A stretch of 64,000 nt of DNA from Sphingomonas palustris (GTDB lineage: Bacteria; Pseudomonadota; Alphaproteobacteria; Sphingomonadales; Sphingomonadaceae), in contig JAMFSI010000016.1 in NCBI GenBank assembly GCA_026225215.1, forward strand, positions 1-64,000, given 5' to 3'. Made by a program: the position numbers and the translations under genes. The notes under the pieces are model-generated. The model searched no databases. It saw only the letters and a program-made list of their open reading frames with translations, and was not told where the DNA came from. The number at the start of each line of letters is the position of its first letter. The stretch's first letter is position 1. This document shows positions 60,761 to 64,000 of this stretch, piece by piece.

Positions 60761-61685
60761 CACACATCCTTCCATTTCCGGCATTCCGCTGGTGTTCGGC
60801 GGCAACGTCTTCGGCTGGACGCTGAACGAGGATCAGAGCTTTGCCGTGCTCGATACCTTCTATGAGGCCGGCGGCCGGATGATCGACACCGCCGAGGGCT
60901 ATTCCTCGTGGATTCCCGGCAACAAGGGTGGCGAATCGGAAACGATCATCGGCGCGTGGCTAGCGGCGCGCGGCGTGCGCCAGGAGATGCGGATCGCCAC
61001 CAAGACCGGCATGGGTGGCCCGCCGGGAGGACTGCGGCCCGAGAAAGTGGCGGCCGCGATCGCCGGTTCGCTCGAGCGTCTGTGCACCGATTACGTCGAT
61101 CTCTATTATGCCCACGGCGATGACCCGGAGACGCCGCATGACGAAGTGGCGGCTGGCTTCGATGCGCTGATCAAGTCGGGCCAGGCCCGCGAACTCGGCG
61201 CCTCGAATTTCTCCGCCGCGCGGCTGGAATCTGCCCTCGCCGCTGCCACGCGCATCGATGGCACGCCTTATACCGTGTACCCGCCTCAATATAATCTGGT
61301 GTGGCGCGATGAGTTCGAAGGCGCCTTGCAGCAATTATGCCTGGCGCATGGCATCGCCGTGCTGCCTTATTATGGTCTTGCCTCGGGCTTCCTCACCGGC
61401 AAATACCACAAATCCGCCGATTGGGCAGGTTCGACACGCGCGCATGCCCTGACTCAATTCAGCGAAAATGGCGGGTGGGATGTGCTGGCCGCGATGAACA
61501 ACATCGCTCAGGCAACCGGAGCCACCCCGTCGCAAATCGCCCTCGCCTGGCTCAACGCCCAACCCGGCGTCGCCGCCCCCCTGGCCAGCGCTACCAGCCC
61601 GGCGCAAGTCAAAGACATTTGCGGCGCCGCGGCGCTGGTGTTGAGCGGGGAGCAGCTAGCGTCCTTGGACAAGGGCAAGGCTTGA
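60753..61685 (+). CDS. Aldo/keto reductase family oxidoreductase
   Basis: NADPH-dependent TIM-barrel oxidoreductase, 310 residues. GTG start overlaps ribH by 8 nt. Catalytic tetrad residues can be placed: Asp in [12 protein letters not shown] (about 48), Tyr (about 53), Lys in [10 protein letters not shown] (about 85) and His in [12 protein letters not shown] (about 122). The substrate is unknown; it belongs to the AKR11/voltage channel-like branch. The overlap with ribH suggests translational coupling. Confidence 0.88.
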   Translation: MADTHPSISGIPLVFGGNVFGWTLNEDQSFAVLDTFYEAGGRMIDTAEGYSSWIPGNKGGESETIIGAWLAARGVRQEMRIATKTGMGGPPGGLRPEKVAAAIAGSLERLCTDYVDLYYAHGDDPETPHDEVAAGFDALIKSGQARELGASNFSAARLESALAAATRIDGTPYTVYPPQYNLVWRDEFEGALQQLCLAHGIAVLPYYGLASGFLTGKYHKSADWAGSTRAHALTQFSENGGWDVLAAMNNIAQATGATPSQIALAWLNAQPGVAAPLASATSPAQVKDICGAAALVLSGEQLASLDKGKA

Positions 61686-61695
61686 TCGACAACGT

Positions 61696-61796
61696 CCCCA
61701 TCCCGCTTGCGGGAGGGGTTAGGGGTGGGCAGGTTCTCAAGCTGACGTTGCGTATGAACGTGCCCACCCCCGGCCCCTCCCGCAAGCGGGAGGGGA
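61696..61796. repeat. Palindromic repeat between aldo/keto reductase and eno
   Basis: Inverted arms 61696-61731 and 61761-61796 share CCCGCTTGCGGGAGGGG and GGGGTGGGCA with small differences; each arm holds its own CCCGCTTGCGGG or CCCGCAAGCGGG hairpin. It occupies a convergent junction and resembles the rnr/usp element in design. A bidirectional terminator role is plausible. Confidence 0.85.
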
Positions 61797-61829
61797 GAAG
61801 AAGGCAGTCCGCCTTACCCGCAAACCGCC

Positions 61830-63137
<1,308 letters not shown>

Positions 63138-63296
63138 TCAGAAAATTGCGTACAAATATGGTTTGTCTGGCTCAGGCCATTTAACAGCGGAACCTTGGCA
63201 GGCAAGCTGCATTGCAGCATAATAGGTATCTTGCGGGTGTAAGGCCATCCGCTTGATCGATTCTCGTTCCTTCGCACCGGAATAAAGGAAAATACC

Positions 63297-63815
63297 ATGT
63301 CCGAAGACGAAAAGCTCATCGAGACCTCCGCCACGCGCTCGGCTATCCTGGCCGAAGACACCGGATCGGTGGCCAAGGCCCGCTTTGCCAGTGCCGTCGA
63401 AGAGGCCAAAGGCGCCGCGTCAGCCGCAGCCAAGGAAGCGCAGGACCGTGCCGGGATCTATCGCGACAAGCTCGCCAGCAAGGGCAGCGAACTGACCGGA
63501 CAGGCCAAGGAACGCGCTGCCAGCCTGGCAGAAGACGGCAAGACCCGGGCCAGCGGTGCCTTGTCGGGGCTGAGCAAGATCGTCGCCGACAATGCCTCGG
63601 CCATCGACGATAAATTGGGCGCGCAATATGGCGATTATGCGCGCAGCGCAGCGCAATCGATTCAGGATGCCGCGGCCCGGATCGACGCCAAGGATCTCAG
63701 CGAATTGGGTGATGATTTCAACAGCTTCGTCCGCAAGAGCCCTGCTCTGGCAGTGGGTATCGCCGCCGTAGCCGGTTTCGCGCTCGCCCGGCTGTTCAAG
63801 GGTTCGGAGGATTAA
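63297..63815 (+). CDS. DUF883/ElaB-like membrane-associated helical protein
   Basis: A 172-residue protein, mostly Ala/Lys/Glu/Asp-rich amphipathic helix (about 20-140) ending in one membrane helix (about 149-166, ALAVGIAAVAGFALARLF) and a short charged tail. This is the plan of ElaB/YqjD/DUF883 proteins, in E. coli bound to the inner membrane and associated with ribosomes in stationary phase. AAAGGAAA precedes the start. An equivalent function here is only by similarity of layout. Confidence 0.75.
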   Translation: MSEDEKLIETSATRSAILAEDTGSVAKARFASAVEEAKGAASAAAKEAQDRAGIYRDKLASKGSELTGQAKERAASLAEDGKTRASGALSGLSKIVADNASAIDDKLGAQYGDYARSAAQSIQDAAARIDAKDLSELGDDFNSFVRKSPALAVGIAAVAGFALARLFKGSED

Positions 63816-63874
63816 CTCCGGTTTGGCCCGATTCTCGACGGGGCTTTACTGGAATTATCCGGGGGTATGGCGGC

Positions 63875-64000
63875 TTGGTTGATGTCCAAAAAGAATCCAG
63901 GCGGGAAGGTACCGCCAGCGATCTGCCGCCCGGTTCCGAGGCGACTTCGGTAGCCGAGGAACTGCGGCAGTTGGTGGCCGCCATCCGCCAACTCGCCACC
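63875..64000 (+). CDS. Start of a gene cut by the window edge (possible holin-family/YqjE-like)
   Basis: The frame is open to the end of the window from TTG 63875 (LVDVQKESRREG... then SVAEELRQLVAAIRQLAT). GGGGG lies upstream. The start could be further upstream; 42 residues are visible. A gene for a phage-holin-family/YqjE-type membrane protein commonly follows the DUF883-type gene in this group; the visible part is the polar N-terminus and cannot confirm it. Confidence 0.45.
   Translation, partial: MVDVQKESRREGTASDLPPGSEATSVAEELRQLVAAIRQLAT

Noticed and set aside
63190..63215. A general-stress (EcfG-type) promoter before the DUF883-like gene, starting at GGAAC
   Set aside because: The -35-like GGAAC is present, but the expected CGTT about 17 nt downstream is not.

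Overview
The window is about 62-65% GC by eye, densely coded, and looks like ordinary chromosome from an alphaproteobacterium, most likely order Sphingomonadales (Sphingomonas, Novosphingobium or Sphingobium type). Reasons: ProRS with the class that ends in a C-terminal Tyr, MetG without zinc knuckles, the mtaB-ftsY-yciB and frr-uppS-cdsA-dxr-rseP-bamA-skp-fabZ gene orders, a large TonB-dependent receptor, a direct-repeat LexA box of the alphaproteobacterial GAAC-N7-GAAC kind, and palindromic intergenic repeats of the kind common in sphingomonads. No species can be named from the sequence alone. I see no prophage, insertion sequence, CRISPR array or restriction/defence island.

Layout. 0-8 kb: 3' end of proS, a DUF805 protein, rnr, a convergent universal stress gene, then pdhC-lpdA (E2 and E3 of pyruvate dehydrogenase, without E1) and a PilZ gene. 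8-17 kb: tRNA-Ser(UGA) and a plus-strand run joining cell-wall enzymes (mltB-like, rlpA, dacA-like) to tmk-holB-metG-tatD-MBL hydrolase, mostly with 4-nt stop/start overlaps. 17-26 kb: deazaflavin-type nitroreductase, kup, a GGDEF-EAL protein, dapF-mtaB-ftsY-yciB and a PuuD-like membrane protein. 26-32 kb, minus strand: sodB, then the cytochrome c maturation operon ccmCDEFGHI (no ccmAB), tRNA-His and rpmE. 32-44 kb, minus strand: rpsB-tsf-pyrH-frr-uppS-cdsA-dxr-rseP-bamA-skp-fabZ, linking translation, UMP kinase, isoprenoid/lipid synthesis and outer-membrane assembly. 44-48 kb: a small SOS-type membrane protein gene, psd-pssA, an LLM oxidoreductase and topoisomerase IB. 48-60 kb is more accessory: TonB receptor, AsmA-like protein, second LLM oxidoreductase, membrane protein, sulfotransferase + DUF1214 pair, TonB-like protein and acyltransferase. 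60-64 kb: ribH + aldo/keto reductase, eno, and a DUF883-like protein followed by a cut-off gene.

Two signals stand out beyond the genes. First, at 44.37-44.72 kb a perfect TTGACA promoter is overlaid by four regularly spaced GAAC half-sites in front of an 89-residue single-pass membrane protein; this reads as an SOS-induced small inner-membrane protein, possibly a division inhibitor. Second, there is a set of composite palindromic elements placed 8-25 nt after stop codons (kup, fabZ, skp, rpsB). Two share an unusual three-hairpin plan with the same 14-nt loop in opposite orientation, a conserved inner stem and outer stems that differ in sequence but remain fully self-complementary. Other palindromic elements sit at convergent junctions (rnr/usp, lpdA/pilZ, aldo-keto reductase/eno).
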